Source of the DNA: Globisporangium splendens
Taxonomy: Eukaryota > Oomycota > Peronosporomycetes > Pythiales > Pythiaceae
Assembly: GCA_006386115.1 (NCBI GenBank)
Contig: VFIW01000138.1
Coordinates: forward strand, 36,289-100,288
Direction of reading: 5' to 3'
Length of the DNA: 64,000 bases
This document shows, piece after piece, positions 20,866 to 32,933 of the stretch. A model generated the notes under the pieces. The model did no database searches, was not told the origin of the DNA, and worked only from the letters and a program-made list of their open reading frames with translations. A program made the translations under genes and the position numbers. The first letter of the stretch is position 1, and every line of letters starts with the position of its first letter.

Positions 20866-21663
20866 TCACAAGTGCACACTGCATGGGCTCAGTGGTTCCA
20901 GTTCCAGCAACGACTTTGATACCAACTGCGCTTCATAGGCGCTTCCGTGTGCTGCTAGGTCGTGGGTGAAGAGGCAGTCCAGGAGATCCACGATATCTTG
21001 GTCGGAGAGTTGGGTTTCCGTTGGCTCCACCGCCGTGGGCTGAGTAGCAAAGCTGGTTCGAGGCGTCCACGGCTCCAAATGAAACTCGAAAAACGGGGGC
21101 TGGCAGATCGGCGTCTGGTGCACAGCGTCTGGACTGCTGGCTGTGTAAGAGCCGACGCTGTGCTTCACATGCACTGGCGACGATACGTCGTACGAAGAGC
21201 TCCTTTGGCGAGAGCACGACAGCTTGTGCTTGCGGCGCATGTGGCGTGTGAGGTTCCCGGCCGTGCTGAATGTCTTGAGGCACCCTGGGATCACGCACCG
21301 ATGATCAATAGCTACCATATGCACCTTGAGATGACGCATGAGCATCTCTGGCTTGGTGAAGATGCGCATGCATCCTGGCGCCGAGCACGCGATCTTCTTG
21401 AGCGTGTGGGTGCGTCGATGACGAGACAGGTTGCCCGAGGTCGTGAACCGTTTATTGCAGGATGGCACCGTGCACTGGAATGGCTTCTCGCCCGTGTGGG
21501 TCGCCAAGTGCTCGCTGAGCGTAAACTTGCGGTGGAATCGACGGTCGCAATCGGCAACGGGACACAAGAAGGGTCGCAGAGGCGCGTCCATGGCTTGGTC
21601 GGTGAGGTTCTGCTGCTGGTGGTGCAGGGTGCTGCTTTGTGCGTCGACAGCGAAGTGGGTCAT
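20866..21663 (-). CDS. C2H2 zinc-finger transcription factor, paralogue 1 (265 aa)
   Basis: The ATG is at 21661-21663. Four C2H2 fingers of the C-x4-C-x12-H-x3/4-H type occupy about residues 32-140: CPVADC, CTVPSC, CSAPGC and CVIPGC knuckles, with a TGEKPF linker between fingers 1 and 2 and TSGNLSRH / TAGNLTRH helices in fingers 2 and 4. A low-complexity region follows, then a short acidic motif, LSDQDIVDLLDCLF, shared with the three paralogues below. A nuclear DNA-binding role is inferred from the fingers; the target is unknown. Finger 3 (KPEMLMRH) is the most divergent from the paralogues. Confidence 0.85.
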   Translation of the reverse strand: MTHFAVDAQSSTLHHQQQNLTDQAMDAPLRPFLCPVADCDRRFHRKFTLSEHLATHTGEKPFQCTVPSCNKRFTTSGNLSRHRRTHTLKKIACSAPGCMRIFTKPEMLMRHLKVHMVAIDHRCVIPGCLKTFSTAGNLTRHMRRKHKLSCSRQRSSSYDVSSPVHVKHSVGSYTASSPDAVHQTPICQPPFFEFHLEPWTPRTSFATQPTAVEPTETQLSDQDIVDLLDCLFTHDLAAHGSAYEAQLVSKSLLELEPLSPCSVHL

Positions 21664-24600
21664 CGTCGCGAGCCTGGCTTGGGCTATTCAGGAGTGGCTT
21701 CTTGTGAGCGAAAGACGGGAAGTTGGGGAATGGAAGAGTAACGCTGTACCAGTCTGAGAGGGGTGCTCGAACACACGCGGTCGTCACTTGACAGTCCAGA
21801 GCGCTGGAGCTAGCTGGGCTTACGATGATGGCACATCCGTCCGTAACAGAATCAGAAGAGGCGATCGTGATGATGGGGTGGATGGGTATGACAAGAGTAC
21901 AATGCGTACCCACACAGTGTCCCAACAGCCTGGTGAATCTTTTGTTCTGGAGACTGCACCGAATCGTTCAACCGTCGCAGAGGACGTCGCGTCTTTCCTG
22001 TCTACGGCACAAGCACATCATCAGATCTCCCAACCTGATGAAGAAAATGGAAGAATGGCGTGTTGGTCTGCTGTTAGTTTCTTCAAGGATGAGTCCTACG
22101 ACGGGCGAACAAGTCCTTCGTAATGCATGGAGTTCTCTCAGACCAGGAGTCGTTGCAGCACGGTTGTATCCTTCGGGATTTGTCTCCGCGTGGTGCCAGT
22201 TCACCTCTCTTTCTCACCAAGAGCTACTCTGTCGCACGGCGGAAACAATGTGATGACCAAACTGCTTGTGATGTGGCTTCTTCGCTTTTCTCTCTCTTGT
22301 GTCCAGAACGCACTGCACGCTGTTGAATGTGTGTGGGAAATTCGGTGGAAGGAGAAAGAGAGAGAGAAGAGAGACCCATTTGGTGGTGTCTTGAGATGGC
22401 AGCACCCACCATACAGTCTCCCTCTCAGGCTGTCTGGTACTGTCTGTACATTCAACGCGTTCATCAGCTTGTGCTTCATGAAGGTGACGACCTTCTCTTT
22501 GAAACAGTATTGAAAACTGGTTTGAAAGCCAGAGATGCAAGCGTTCAAATCGATTGCTGCATTCTCGACAGCCTCGGTCTATACTGAACGACAACGTCTG
22601 GTCATGCGATGAAAAATGTTGCATGCACGTGTGTACACAGAATATGCGTGTGCAATCGAGGCGCATGCGTTGATCCACCCTCTTCAACGTATTCAGCTGA
22701 GGTGCATGATGATTGCAGGTGTAGCAGGGTGTCCAATCAGTCCCCCCATCCATCTTAATGGTGCTGAACACTCGCAAGTTCACCAGAGATCTCGGACCAG
22801 TCAACAGACAGGCGTCCACGAACGAAAAAGGTAGGACTGTGCCATGCACAGATTTCCTCTTGGGGGAGAGGAAAGCCAGGAAAAACCGCGTTTCACCATC
22901 AATTCCAGCTCTTGCTGACCCGACGCATCAGCAGAGGGCATGGCGACCGACCATATCGACGCCAGAATGACGCCGCAACCCGTTTCCAACCTGCTGTTTG
23001 CGGCGGCGTGACTCCTGTTTCTCGTCTGGGTTTTCTCTGTTGGACTATAGTCTGTCCCCGTTTCTGAACTGAACCACTTTCGTACCATGTTTTGTATCAA
23101 CACACAGTGCGCGCGCTTCAGACAAAGCAAGCAAGAAGTAAACAGAGTCATATGGATCGGTTCTTTTTTCTTTCGATCGGCAAAAGCCAACGACACAAAT
23201 TCGCTGTGCCCCAGCCGTGATTTTCTTGAGATTTGCTGCCACACTCGCTCGATGTTGCGCTGGTCAAGCCACTGCAATAACCCGAGCAGCCACACTCTTT
23301 TCTGAAGTGATGGTGAAGCATTTTGATTGGCCACTCGAATCTCTTCGTTGTTGACGCTGTGGACTATCCACATGCAATTATTTGCGAGCGAATCTGCGCC
23401 TGACCGCACAGGTTGGTGATGAGTGCTTGCAACGCGTGCAGAAGTTATCATGACTATTGGACCAGGTCGAGATGACCTGGGCAGTAAGCTGAGCCGACAA
23501 GTTTTTTCCTCGCATCGAACACAAAATAGTTGCGTGTAACGCCAGCGCAGGAAAGCCGCCTCCCACTTGCCACCAGGTCTCGGAAACTTATTTCATTTGC
23601 CGAGCATCGGGTTCATTTTTGAAACCGAGAAAGGTATGTACTCGAACAAGACACGCCAGTGTGGTGATTACACCAAAATCTCAAGGCGTTCCTTTTCGTA
23701 ATCTTGATATAGGGCGAGGCAAAGATACCCTAGTTGTGAGAAGAGTGGGGCTGAGCTCGCGCGTTTTCGAGGAAGGATGCACTGCACTACAAGCAAATAA
23801 GAGTCTGATTTATCCACTAGAGCAACTCTTTCACCAAGCACAGCACTCGTTTAAAATGAGCTGATACCGTAGAGCGTGGAAGGCGAAGCAAAAGATACCA
23901 AGAACGTTATTTTCATCGGTGTCACATTTTCCTTCTCTTCCCATTACATTCCAGTCAGATCGCACAGTAAATTCACGATGGTGCCATTCGCACAGTGTGC
24001 AGTTCTCACCTAGAACTCGCGATAGTAACGACAGAATTTTGTGGGAGCCCATGTGTATCATTCTCGATCGGTAATGACGAAGAAAGTTGGAGAGAGTAAT
24101 GACAGGATTTACTAGCGATCTCAGCTGCATTGCCGATCGGCAGACGTAGAGTTTGGGCGTGCATCTGGTACAAGTTTGAAATATTTGAGACGTAATGACA
24201 CAGTGAAATAAACAGGTCCAAGCGCATCTTGCCACAGTAGCATCTTTGTAGTTGCGCATGTCTGACGTGAGTGGAAGAGAAAAGTTTGGACCCCCACCGC
24301 GACAGAAAGGACGCGAAAGAAGATAACCCCTCGCTCGCCCCATGCTCCGTCGCGTAAGAGTTTTGCGCTCTGTTTTATTTCTTTCACTTGGAGCTCGCGG
24401 TGTGCGCTAGACTGACTGCTGTAGAAGCAAGTAAACCCCGTTGCAGTTCAAGTTGTGCTGGGAATCTGTGATGCAAAGTCAAATAGAAGCCCGGAGCAAT
24501 GATTTTTGGTGTTCGAGAGCATGACAGTCCTCTTTACTGTATGCGGACTACAGTACCAAGTTGGAGCTCAAAGCAGCGTTGCCTGATCAGAATCGACGAC

Positions 24601-25804
24601 ATCAGAGTCTGAAATGAGGCAAAGACGTGCTTGCAAGAAAAGCCCTCGATATGCACAGAGCCCTGCCTCCATCTTGGCATCGATTGGCACTGCGTCAGTC
24701 TGACGCAGCAAGAGATAGAAGGTCGGTACAAGTCAGTGCTGGAGACGGACTTCTACTCTCGCTCAGTCGCACAGTCGATTTTGAGGACGCTGACATAATA
24801 GTAGTCCGAACTGGACTCCCCTAAAATCCATCACAAACGGATGAACTCTGGTGCGCCAGAATCGAGTAAAAGAATGCTTGGTGCGACACGACAACGAGCA
24901 GGGTTCACGCCTCGCTCAACTGCAGAAGAATGGGTACATGGTGCTATTGCCATGCGTAGGAGCGCTCCAGTGCTTCTGGTGGATCTGTAGACCATCCTAG
25001 GATAAACATTTGAGCCGCCCGTTTTGACGTCCTTGCTCTCTGCCATTCGTTCAACACCCAACCAAGCGAATGCGTTGCTTTCTGGTAGTTCTGACAGGTA
25101 TCCATCCACTCGTACGAGCTGCTTGATCCTCATCTCAGCGCCGAGTCCACACATTTCTACGTGATCTTTCATATGGATTCTTTGGCTGATCTGATGAAAA
25201 TATTCCGTCCGCCTTTGTGCAGTCAACGAGCCAAGCTTTCTGACGCTCTTTTAGTACCCAGATACACAAACGCAGGTGGCTCTTTCGTACGATGCTTCTT
25301 TGCAGCTCCAACAACACGTCTGGCTGCTCCAGCACAGCGAACAAATTGTCCAGTATCTACGACAACGCACAGGAAGGAGAGTGAATTAAATCCTGCTCAG
25401 GAGTCGCTTGATTGGCTATAACCTGATACATATGCAAGTCTATTGGCTAGAATACCAAGAACGATGATGTAAAACAAATGGAGTCCTGAGCTCCATCCAC
25501 TCAGGATCCTAATACGAGTCGAGTGCCTTTGTCTTCCGCTGTACTCTTGGCTTGAACCGCGCCGAGATTTTGTTCTTCATACCACTCTGGAATGCGCGAT
25601 TCTTCTGCTGTATGTATTCTACTGTAGTTATCGATGCGTGCAAATGAAAATCGGGTCACGTCTGTGTCCCCTCAACACAAGGTGACACTTTCGATGGTCC
25701 CTCGGCTGCATTCCTTGAAGCAAAAATCACTCTTCGGTTTTTAGGTGGTCGTCGTTGGGGGGTTTCTGACTTCAAACGTTGCTCTTTCTCGCTCACACAC
25801 GCAC
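21664..25804. other. 4.1-kb gene desert between zinc-finger paralogues 1 and 2
   Basis: Only short overlapping frames occur. Those at 22214-22849 and 22801-23451 on the minus strand are the longest but show no domain, no convincing start and no splice pattern. The sequence is of mixed composition and looks like decayed transposon or gene remnants. I see nothing supportable in it. Confidence 0.4.
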
Positions 25805-26644
25805 TCAAAAATACATGGTGAAGTTGTGCGGACGTTGCTGTTCATATTCGCGATGCTGGCTTTGCCGCGGCGATTCTGGGCGGCTCAACTGGTACTGGTG
25901 CAGCTGCTGCTCTTGGCGTCGATGCATGGGCTCAGCGGCCAAGGCTCCAGGTTGAGATGCCTCCTCCACGAACAAACACTGGAGTAAATCGATGAGGTCG
26001 TGGTCGTGGACGCCCTCCGCATTGACAGCTGGGACAGTCGGGAGACTTGGTGGAGCAGTCCACGCTCCAGCCCCGGCATGCGCTGACTGGCTTTGGCGAT
26101 GGTGATGGTAATACGCTGCAAGCGGGCTGACGCCAACGATATCGTGACGCCCTTTCAACGATGGTAGCGTTACTCCTGCAGCCGGTATTTTCTGAACGCG
26201 GTGTTGGGTTCGCATGTGCCGCGTCAGGTTCCCCGAGGTGCTGAACGTCTTGGTGCAGCCCGACACGGTGCACGCATACGCCGCACTGCCCATATGCACC
26301 CGAATGTGGCGCTCGAGCTTAATTTGCTTCGTGAAAACGCGAGTGCAATCGGGATCCGGACACGCGAGGTTCTTCATTGCGTGGAGACGGCGATGGCGCG
26401 CGAGGTTACCAGAAGTACTGAAGCGCTTGCCACAGGTTGGAATCGTGCACTCGTACGGTCTCTCGCCAGTGTGGGTCTTGAGATGCTCGCGAAGTGTGAA
26501 CTTGCGGTGGAATCGCTGGTTGCAATCGGGCTCAGGGCAGATGAACGTTCGCTCGCGGGGCAGAGGACATTCCTTTTCGACTTTTCGCTCTTGTTCGTCG
26601 TACGCAAACGAGCTAGCGACCTGGGGTTCGGACGTCGGCATCAT
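25805..26644 (-). CDS. C2H2 zinc-finger transcription factor, paralogue 2 (279 aa)
   Basis: Two ATG codons stand at the start (26642-26644 and 26639-26641). Four C2H2 fingers at about residues 34-145 follow the paralogue pattern: CPEPDC, CTIPTC, CPDPDC and CTVSGC knuckles, the TGERPY linker and TSGNLARH/TSGNLTRH helices. The C-terminal half is His/Gln/Pro-rich, with the shared motif DHDLIDLLQCLF and a Gln-rich end. It is closest to paralogues 3 and 4. Long plus-strand frames opposite it are shadows. Confidence 0.85.
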   Translation of the reverse strand: MMPTSEPQVASSFAYDEQERKVEKECPLPRERTFICPEPDCNQRFHRKFTLREHLKTHTGERPYECTIPTCGKRFSTSGNLARHRRLHAMKNLACPDPDCTRVFTKQIKLERHIRVHMGSAAYACTVSGCTKTFSTSGNLTRHMRTQHRVQKIPAAGVTLPSLKGRHDIVGVSPLAAYYHHHRQSQSAHAGAGAWTAPPSLPTVPAVNAEGVHDHDLIDLLQCLFVEEASQPGALAAEPMHRRQEQQLHQYQLSRPESPRQSQHREYEQQRPHNFTMYF

Positions 26645-28818
26645 GGTCTGTAGCTTCGAGAGTGCTCAGGAGATACTTTAGTTGGGTGAGGGTACTACCT
26701 GTGCCAGTTGGGGTGGACCTTGATCAAGGTAGTTTTGGAAATGGTAGTCGCTTTCGCGGACATTCGTCACGGTCGTGGCTGTGGATTGACCACAACAAGC
26801 CAGAGCTGCAGCGTCTGTCTCCGTAGACATGCGAATGCCACGCTAATCGAGCAAGTTGGTCTACTCTGTGACGTTTCACGTCACCATTGCGGACACCACG
26901 TCCCGTATGCCTGGCTACATCCATCCACACATCCATCCATTCCTCCATTCGTTGCGATCTTCATATCCTACTGCAGAGACACGAACCTCCCCGCACCAGG
27001 ATTTTCCAAACGAACGGACTCGAGAGACATTCGAATATATCGGTCTGGCTTGACAAAAGTCCCACTTTGGAGCGGGAACCCGACCCGACCGATCTCTGGT
27101 TGTCCGGTTTCTATCCCTTTCGCCACCTGGAACGGAGCACACGGACTGGTTCGGCGTGTTGACAAAATCTATCCCCACCACACCTCGCATCAGGTGTGAC
27201 ACACCCCAGGCGCATTGGCCCGCATACAAAACACACAAGCCGTAGTGCTCATGCTGAACGGGACCAGCCAGTGTCATGTGCCGAGAAGCCTAGGTTGATC
27301 GCGTGAAACCAGATCGAGACGAGAAAAAGGGGGTAGAGCCGATATTGTTATTTCGCTCAGCGCCTGCCACGGAACAGATGCGACGTGTGCGAGATTTTTC
27401 GAGGAGCTCCGGTCTCCTTCCTGGAAACCAGCTGTCGGTCATGTTGTCGTTCCATCTTGCAGCGATGATTGGCAAATTTGTGGAACGGAGACCAACCCGA
27501 GACACCATCTGGGTTTCGCGCACCGCGGAGCCACGAACAGCTCCAATCCGGTTGACAGCTGGTGGGCATTCGGTCGGTCGTTTTGGGCTCTTTGTGCTCT
27601 TGTTCCAGCAATGACGTGCCCACAAAATGCTCGGTGTATTGAAAAGAGACAAGTGCGCTGGATGTATCCATAAGCATTCACGAACGTGAACCGATCCTTC
27701 AGCTATCGCTATCGTCACGTCGTACTCGTTCGAGCATGCATCTCGCTGCGAGACACCCTCCGACATACAGCCGTGGTATTTAGGACGCATGAAGCCTGCA
27801 AGTGGAGGCAGATGAAAAAATCCATTCGACGGCACCGAATAGTATGGCATTCAGTGGCGATTCGCGCCACAATGAGATGGCTGTGTAGGCGTGCATGTGT
27901 GTGAGTGTACGTTCGAGTACACTGTGCATTGTGTCGATCGACTAAAGATGAGAAAGTTTTCGAAATGCTCCTGCTTTGTAAACCGCACAGCCACCCCGCA
28001 CCACGAAAAAACACCTCTGGGACAAATATGCACGCACGTTATCTTCCAGAACCATGCAACCACTTGTCCCAATGACTGTATCTGCCATGTTGCATTGATA
28101 CATGCTATCTGATCAAGGGAAACACCAGCACGTGAGTGTGAGTCATGAATGCGCCAGGTACACACATCAGAGTGATGGAAGGAAGTGGCGTCGATCGAGA
28201 TGACTGCTTGGCCGATCTCGATGTTTCTTCAACGACATTGCGGTGAGGCACTCCACCGCAATGGAGGTCAGCTTGCACGCAAGCACGAAACATAAGCATA
28301 CGTCCAGTGTCGTGAATGCGATCGGTGTCAATCCTAGACGACTGCTGTGCTGATCTCGCTCTTCTTTCGCCGACTCTGCACAGAGCCCTACCGCAATGGC
28401 AGCTTCTTCTCTTGTGCATTACTTTTGTCATGTAGCCGATTTAGAAGACCAAATGTAATCTTTCACGGGGATGTATGCTACTCAACCACATCAATCAACT
28501 GTCATTCAATTGAATGCGTCATGGAAAAACTTGCTCTGTGAAAGGAGTTATAGGAACGAGACGAGTTGACAGATCCCATCGTCGAGATCAATTCGCTGAG
28601 AGCGCAGCCTAGTGGATGTTGCGCAGATTGCTGTGGAAAGCCGAGCTAGCAAAAGAAACAAGATCGAAAGCGTTCATATGCTGAAAATGGACATGAACCT
28701 TTGTCGTCTTTTTCTATTCGCTCTCGAGATTAGTCGTATGCATAAATTATTGTAGATTCAACAATTTTGTGGTGTTGCTGATCTGCCTATCGATGTCTAA
28801 GTCTCACTTTGCTCCAGT
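26645..28818. other. 2.2-kb interval without a supported gene
   Basis: Several overlapping frames of 60-190 codons occur on both strands, none with a recognisable domain. At about 28203-28270 and 28338-28400 two diverged copies of a block that begins GACTGCT and ends near CCGCAATGG lie 135 bp apart. The first contains a perfect 10-bp hairpin (CATTGCGGTG and its complement). Confidence 0.35.
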
Positions 28819-29541
28819 TCAGTCGAACATGGCGAACTGGGGCTGAGATGCCACTTGCGACACGACAATATCACAGTTGTGCTGCTGCGAGTTGAGGACG
28901 AACTGAGAGTTGTTGAATCGGTTCTCAGGGTCTTCTTCAGCGAATAGGCAGCGGAATAGCTCAACGATATCTTGATCCGTGACTTGATCAGCCGAGTCGA
29001 ACAGTGGGAGCGCCGCTGCTTCGGTTGCCCACGTGGAGGTTCCAGTATGCATGTGCTGGTGATATTCGAATTGCTGGTACATTGTCCCGGGGCTGATTGG
29101 CTCAAAGGTCTTCGCATTCGATTGCACGTGGTGCTGGGTTCGCATGTGGCGCGAGAGGTTGCCCGAGGTACTGAACGACTTGGTGCAGCCAGCGACCGTG
29201 CATCCATAAGCCGAGCTTCCCATGTGGACCTTGACGTGACGCTCGAGCTTGTGCTGCTTTGTGAAAATACGAGTGCAGTCTGGGTATGGACACGGGAGGT
29301 TCTTCATCGCATGCAGGCGACGATGGCGCGCGAGGTTGCCAGACGTGCTGAATCGCTTGGCGCACGTTGGGATCGCACACTGGTACGGCTTTTCGCCCGT
29401 GTGGGTCTTGAGGTGCTCGCGGAGCGTGAATTTGCGGTGGAAGCGTTGGTTGCAGTCTGGCTCAGGGCACAGGAAGGCTCGTGTTCGCGGGGTCGAGACG
29501 CCCTCGCTCTTGGTGTCGTATTGGATCGGAGAATCACACAT
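28819..29541 (-). CDS. C2H2 zinc-finger transcription factor, paralogue 3 (240 aa)
   Basis: The frame is open further upstream, but the ATG at 29539-29541 (MCDSPIQYDTK) gives an N-terminus like the other paralogues. Four C2H2 fingers: CPEPDC, CAIPTC, CPYPDC, CTVAGC, with the TGEKPY linker and TSGNLARH / TSGNLSRH recognition helices. The C-terminal region contains TDQDIVELFRCLF, the paralogue-specific acidic motif. It is nearly identical to paralogue 4 in fingers 1 and 2, which argues for recent tandem duplication or conversion. Confidence 0.85.
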   Translation of the reverse strand: MCDSPIQYDTKSEGVSTPRTRAFLCPEPDCNQRFHRKFTLREHLKTHTGEKPYQCAIPTCAKRFSTSGNLARHRRLHAMKNLPCPYPDCTRIFTKQHKLERHVKVHMGSSAYGCTVAGCTKSFSTSGNLSRHMRTQHHVQSNAKTFEPISPGTMYQQFEYHQHMHTGTSTWATEAAALPLFDSADQVTDQDIVELFRCLFAEEDPENRFNNSQFVLNSQQHNCDIVVSQVASQPQFAMFD

Positions 29542-32126
29542 GATGCGTTCGTGGAGAAGATTGAAGCGATCGAAGCGTTCTTTAGTCTGTGGATGGATTG
29601 CTGTTGTCGATCCAAGTGCAATTGAGAAATGGACAACACCAGTCAACCCATGCTCTCGGGACAGTCGACTACATACACCACCGTCTGACAACAAGTCAGA
29701 TCGCTGGAGTGTTGTTTTTGTGCGACAGACAAACCGAACTCCGGAGATGAAGCCACATCTTTCGACCTTGTCAAGCCGGTGGATCACCAGAGCCGAAAAT
29801 CCTGCCAATGTGCAACTCAGACGCTTTTGCGCTCACCTCTGGACGTCATGGGACAAAGCTGGAGGAAGGGGTCGTCAAGGTGCCATCATACGTTGCCACT
29901 GTGCAACTCCTCGTCGATCGCGTGAGTCTTACCTCTCAATAGTCAAGATGTCCATTCTTGCGTCTATATCACGAATTCAAGGCAATTTTTCGCTTCAATC
30001 ACTACATGAATACAATTTATAGCTCATTGTCTGGTACAAAGATATGATATCTTAGAGGTATCGGATCTCCATGCCAAGTTGGCCAAGATGGTCTTCTCGG
30101 AAACCAGCTGGATCGAGGGGATCCGATCCAAATGTTCTTTGCAGGGACGATTTGCGCGACGGAGAGCGGGTTTAATCCTTGTTGACAGGCAGATCGCTGC
30201 GGCTCCCTGCAGTGCCGCCGGCGCTTCCTGCTTGCTCCACCAGATGGCTCGAGACAGAGCATTCCAGGTGGTGGAACGGGTGTTATGCGCCACAGAGACA
30301 CCAGACATGGGTCGTTTTTATAGTATCTGATCATTCTTTTCTCAGGTGTACATTCGGGTTGAAATGGAAACCGCACGTATTCCCCATTTGTGGCTCGGAG
30401 CGCGTCTGGGGACAAAATCCATTCAGGTCGGACGCATTTTGGCGTGTTTGGAGCCACCTGGCAGTAACACTACCTTTGAGCAACACCTCGCCAAAAGTAA
30501 GCTTGGCAACACCTGGGACAGTCTGTTTATTCGCCATGGTGCCAGACTGCGAGACTGCTGTTCATACACGAAATGTGGCTCATGTGGCAGTCATCAAAAA
30601 AGGCTGTGGCACAGCTGATCATGTATTTCCAGTTTTCTTCTCTTCCCGACTGCGTTTTTGACGCAGCTCAAGTGCCATATCTGTACGAAGCTGGTGGTGG
30701 CGCGAAACGCCACAGTTCTGTCGTAGTTGCAGTCAAGGAGCTGGGGTAATAGCTGGAGGACAACCGAGGCGTTCTGTGTCGGCACGGACAGATTTTTTGT
30801 CTAGTCAGAACTTGGTGTCCACTCAGTACTACGGTACTAAATTAGGTGTGCGGACAACCAGAATTGGAGCCGGAGTCGAGTTGAGTGCTCCGCCTTTGGT
30901 CGAGTACAACTCTTTATTCATGGCTAAAAGAGCCACGAGCTCACTTGGGTATCGAATTGAGCTCAACAGCCTTGTTGCATCGTGTTTTTTTCTAACGCAA
31001 AACCGCATCTCTGGGAGTTTGTGGGCGAGCCGTCACGCGCGAAAATGACACCGAGTACTGTGCATCAGATAAAATCTACTCAGTAGACTGTATACCCACG
31101 TCAAGTGGTGAGTCAGCCCGCAGTGCCGCTCGCTGCCGTTCACCAAGTCCAACTCGAGCTCACTACATAATCAGCGGCTCCATTCGGCCAGCCAAGAACG
31201 CCTTTCCGTCAATCGTTTCGAAGTCAAAAGTAGGCAGCCTGCTTTCGGAATTCGTACCATTTCCCACCTGGTTCACCAGGCGCCGCAAGATTCGTCGAGT
31301 CCAAAATGAGCTCAAAACTTAATCAAAGGGTTAACTCAATTGAACAGGAGGCGCCTTTCCATTAGTCGCTTCAACATCAAAGTTCAGATGAGCCCAAGTT
31401 CAGATATTGCGTACCATTTCGTACCTGGTTCCTCAATTTCTGCTGGATAGGTACATACCCGTTTTCCCCTCTACGTTCGACAGCAGTGCCACGCACGGCG
31501 CGTTTCCATTCAACCGCAAGACGGACTTGGATTCCCATCCGTTCCGGCTTGAATCCATGCGTAGCTGCTCAACGTGAAAGTCGCCTTCGGATACTGTAGT
31601 CCTCTGGGAAAATTTGGGTACATGTCTGCTGTTGATGATTATCAACCTCGCCAGCAATCACGCGTATAGTTTAGATGCATTACAGGCGACTGGGATACGT
31701 GCTTGCCTTGCCCAGATGGGGAATTAATACTCTTCTCTTAAAGTCGACCGCTGCTTGCTGATGCTCTCATACTTGGGCATTCTTAGGCGATCTCCACTCA
31801 CTCGAGAAGCTACTCAGCGCGAGATCGTTGAAGCTTTGAAATCCTGCATATTATTGTGCGTGATGCGCATTCGCAGGAAGGAACCTTTACGCTCCTTTGG
31901 CTCTTGTTCGATGACTTATTTCACGTTGAGCTACTCCGCTGGACGATGGATGGGGTGCTGTATCGTAAGACAGATATGCGCAGTGAAGTGATAATTGGAT
32001 GATCGACACTCTCGTGGAATAAGGCGAACTGGTTTATAAAATATTGTACACGGGTGTATGCTGCAACGGCTCTACTTCTACTTTGCCGATTCTAACACTA
32101 TAGACTATTCACGCTCGCAATTGCTT
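29542..32126. other. 2.6-kb interval without a supported gene
   Basis: No frame is convincing. At about 31200, 31354 and 31499 three diverged copies of a block with a GC..TTTCC(A/G)T core lie about 150 bp apart, and two of them are followed by GTACCATTTC..ACCTGGTTC. They look like an old tandem repeat. Confidence 0.3.
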
Positions 32127-32933
32127 TCAAAAGTGCATGACAACAAAGGGCTCCTCAAGCGGCATCTGCGCTGCAAAGTGCGAAGGCGTAAACGGAGCCG
32201 CATTGTACTGCATGTGCTGGCTGTATTGAGCGTGCTCGAGCGCATCCACGAACCCGGTAGCGTGCGGTTCATCTTCAGGGAAAAGACAGTGGAGCACGTC
32301 CATCATGTCGTGGTCGATGACGCGATCGGATGCGCCAGCCGTGAACGTGGATCCAGGCAGCCACATATTCGCGCCTGGGTAGCCAGCATGGAAGTGCTGG
32401 TGCACTTCGACAGGACTCGATGCAGTCTGGCAGACGTTCTTCTTCTCCGCTTGCGCCGATCCGTTGGCTCGGAAATCCTTACGCTCGACGCGGTGCTGGG
32501 TGCGCATGTGGCGCGAGAGGTTGCCCGAAGTGCTGAACGTCTTGGCGCAGTCCTCGAGAGGGCACGCATACGCAGCACTCCCCATGTGCACCTTGAGGTG
32601 GCGCGTGAGCTTCTCTTGCTTGGTGAAGATGCGCGTGCACGTCGGAATGGGACACTCGAGCTTCTTCAGTGTGTGCAGACGACGGTGACGCGCGAGGTTG
32701 CCAGACGTGCTGAATCGCTTGGCGCACGTCGGGATCGCACACTGGTACGGCTTTTCGCCCGTGTGGGTCTTGAGGTGCTCGCGGAGCGTGAACTTGCGGT
32801 GAAACCGACGACCGCAATCCTCCTCAGGGCACACGAACGTTCGCTCGCGAGTCTGCTCGTCGCTCTCATACGGAAACACGTGGTGCTCCACCTGGACTGG
32901 AGACTCGGGCATCGCGACCTTGAATTGGTACAT
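32127..32933 (-). CDS. C2H2 zinc-finger transcription factor, paralogue 4 (268 aa)
   Basis: The frame is open to 33185, but the ATG at 32931-32933 (MYQFKVAMPESP) is the likely start because upstream codons lack the family pattern. Four fingers: CPEEDC, CAIPTC, CPIPTC, CPLEDC, with the TGEKPY linker and TSGNLARH/TSGNLSRH helices. The C-terminus holds IDHDMMDVLHCLF, the shared acidic motif, and ends in a hydrophobic-rich tail. As with its neighbours, a nuclear regulator is inferred. Confidence 0.85.
   Translation of the reverse strand: MYQFKVAMPESPVQVEHHVFPYESDEQTRERTFVCPEEDCGRRFHRKFTLREHLKTHTGEKPYQCAIPTCAKRFSTSGNLARHRRLHTLKKLECPIPTCTRIFTKQEKLTRHLKVHMGSAAYACPLEDCAKTFSTSGNLSRHMRTQHRVERKDFRANGSAQAEKKNVCQTASSPVEVHQHFHAGYPGANMWLPGSTFTAGASDRVIDHDMMDVLHCLFPEDEPHATGFVDALEHAQYSQHMQYNAAPFTPSHFAAQMPLEEPFVVMHF

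Noticed and set aside
20962..21741. Plus-strand frame opposite zinc-finger paralogue 1, and similar frames at 26201-26681, 28972-29625 and 32058-32987
   Set aside because: All mirror the zinc-finger coding sequence and share the same biased composition; the C2H2 pattern is on the minus strand.
22801..23451. 216-codon minus-strand frame and the overlapping 22214-22849 frame
   Set aside because: No domain, no splice pattern and no context support; probably chance frames in decayed sequence.
24831..25226. LLLDSGAPE on the minus strand, resembling a Ty1/copia protease motif
   Set aside because: Only one short motif; the flanking frame shows no gag, integrase or reverse transcriptase pattern, so chance is likely.
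27290..27850. 186-codon minus-strand frame between zinc-finger genes
   Set aside because: No recognisable motif and overlapped by frames of similar size on the other strand.
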